Below are positions 5,932 to 6,512 of a DNA stretch of 6,512 nucleotides, piece by piece. How positions within the stretch are numbered: position 1 is the first letter of the stretch; each line of letters opens with the position of its first letter. The notes below the pieces were generated by a model. It was given only the letters and a program-made list of their open reading frames with translations. It searched no databases and was not told the DNA's origin. This stretch comes from Stenotrophomonas_A sp036566925 (GTDB lineage: Bacteria > Pseudomonadota > Gammaproteobacteria > Xanthomonadales > Xanthomonadaceae): the NCBI GenBank assembly GCA_036566925.1, contig DATCVI010000165.1, positions 1 to 6,512 on the forward strand. The letters are read 5' to 3'. Made by a program: the position numbers and the translations under genes.

Positions 5932-6512
5932 GGCCGGGCGAGCAACTGGGCGGGCAGGGCGGCGATGGCACGCATGAGGGTCGGCGCGGCTGCATGCAGT
6001 GCAAGCGCGGCGACCAGGGCGCGCAGGGCCATCGAAAGGGAGAATGCATTGAGCTGCGGCATCAGCCGGTTCATCGTGCCGATCCCGACCTCGATTGCCA
6101 GCAGCAGGGCGACGACGGGCGCGGCCAAGGTGGCGCCGCGTGCCAAAGCCTGCGGAAAATGCGTCAACGCCAGCTCCCGCAGTTGTGGCAGGAACGGCCG
6201 GTCGGGGACGGCCATCCATAGACGTGAGGTGTCCAGCAGTGCGTCGCAAAGGATCGCCAGGCCGTCCGGGCTGAATATCCACAAGGTCAGCAGATGGACC
6301 AGGATCGATTGCCACGGGCTGGAACCCTGGCCATCGACCGGCGCGTAATCCATCGAAAAACTGTAGCCACCCGCATGGTCGATCAGGCTGCCGGCCGTCG
6401 ACACGCAGGTGTAAAGCAGGTTGAGAAAGGAACCCAGCAGCAGGCCGCCAAGGGCTTGTAGCAACACGACTGGAAGCCATTGCGGCGGCCACTCGCGGCC
6501 CAGTTGCAGCAT
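5928..6512 (-). CDS. sctT: SctT export apparatus protein, C-terminal 194 aa (5' end outside window)
   Basis: This reads from the right edge to a TGA at 5930-5928 and gives 194 aa. SctT/FliR/HrcT proteins are usually about 260 aa, so roughly the first 60-70 residues lie beyond the window. The ATG that coincides with the edge (6512-6510) is probably an internal Met. SctT, with SctR and SctS, builds the helical export channel in the inner membrane, and SctU wraps around it. Visible hallmarks are a hydrophobic segment at 12-35, the region GSLIDHAGGYSFSMDYAPVD at 41-60, a hydrophobic segment at 66-82, a long one at 125-146, and MPQLNAFSLSM at 151-161, which matches the family's PQLN motif. A final hydrophobic helix lies at about 160-190. 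The stop overlaps the sctU start by 4 nt, suggesting coupled translation. SctT directly upstream of SctU is the usual order in both injectisomes and flagella. Confidence 0.9.
   Translation of the reverse strand: MLQLGREWPPQWLPVVLLQALGGLLLGSFLNLLYTCVSTAGSLIDHAGGYSFSMDYAPVDGQGSSPWQSILVHLLTLWIFSPDGLAILCDALLDTSRLWMAVPDRPFLPQLRELALTHFPQALARGATLAAPVVALLLAIEVGIGTMNRLMPQLNAFSLSMALRALVAALALHAAAPTLMRAIAALPAQLLARP

Noticed and set aside
5383..6348. Plus-strand open frame of 321 aa antisense to sctU and sctT
   Set aside because: Shadow of sctU/sctT, with Gln/Arg-rich composition and no recognisable motif.
5932..6492. Upstream in-frame extension of sctU to an ATG at 6492
   Set aside because: It lies within sctT in another frame. 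The SctU N-terminal signature SEKTQPPTERRL begins right after the ATG at 5931, which overlaps the sctT stop as ATGA.
1..6512. CRISPR arrays, tRNA/rRNA genes, insertion sequences or attachment sites
   Set aside because: No spaced direct repeats, transposase-like frames, terminal inverted repeats or RNA gene signatures were seen on either strand.

Overview
This GC-rich window carries one end of a non-flagellar type III secretion (T3SS, injectisome) gene cluster, followed by two genes that look like secreted substrates. The base composition and protein similarities fit a beta- or gammaproteobacterium (a xanthomonad or Burkholderia-like relative would suit). No rRNA, tRNA or housekeeping gene fixes the taxon, so this is only a guess. 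The SctV signature reads MSVDADLRSG, with the Ser and Arg usual for injectisome SctV rather than the flagellar FlhA form. No flagellar gene is present.

Layout, following transcription on the minus strand from the right edge: sctT (5' part outside the window) > sctU > sctV > sctN > sctO. The genes are packed like one polycistronic unit, with 4-nt overlaps at sctT/sctU (ATGA), sctV/sctN (GTGA) and sctN/sctO (GTGA), and a 32-nt overlap at sctU/sctV. sctN and sctO both begin with GTG. The block ends at 1463, inside a hairpin that probably acts as a terminator between converging genes. Any promoter of the operon lies beyond 6512.

On the plus strand, 930..1430 converges on sctO and encodes a cysteine-free protein of 166 aa rich in Gly, Ala and Met, resembling harpins in composition. 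Divergent from it, a minus-strand frame open from 685 down to the left edge encodes the first 228 aa of a protein with a disordered Ser/Lys/Pro/Gln-rich N-terminus, as expected of a secreted effector. The 244-bp gap between these two genes holds four TTCG tetrads, two of them one base away from a PIP-box arrangement, and weak promoter-like elements.

How they fit together: SctT, SctU and SctV belong to the inner-membrane export apparatus, SctN is the ATPase and SctO its central stalk; the two accessory proteins are candidate substrates. The main oddity is SctU. It has the complete membrane domain and cytoplasmic linker of the family but stops at residue 254, just before the place where the NPTH autocleavage motif and C-terminal switch domain should follow. 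sctV begins within the last codons of sctU, so no remnant of that domain is left. The needle-length ruler gene sctP, which often follows sctO and works through the SctU C-domain, is also absent here. Together these suggest a modified or missing substrate-switch mechanism.
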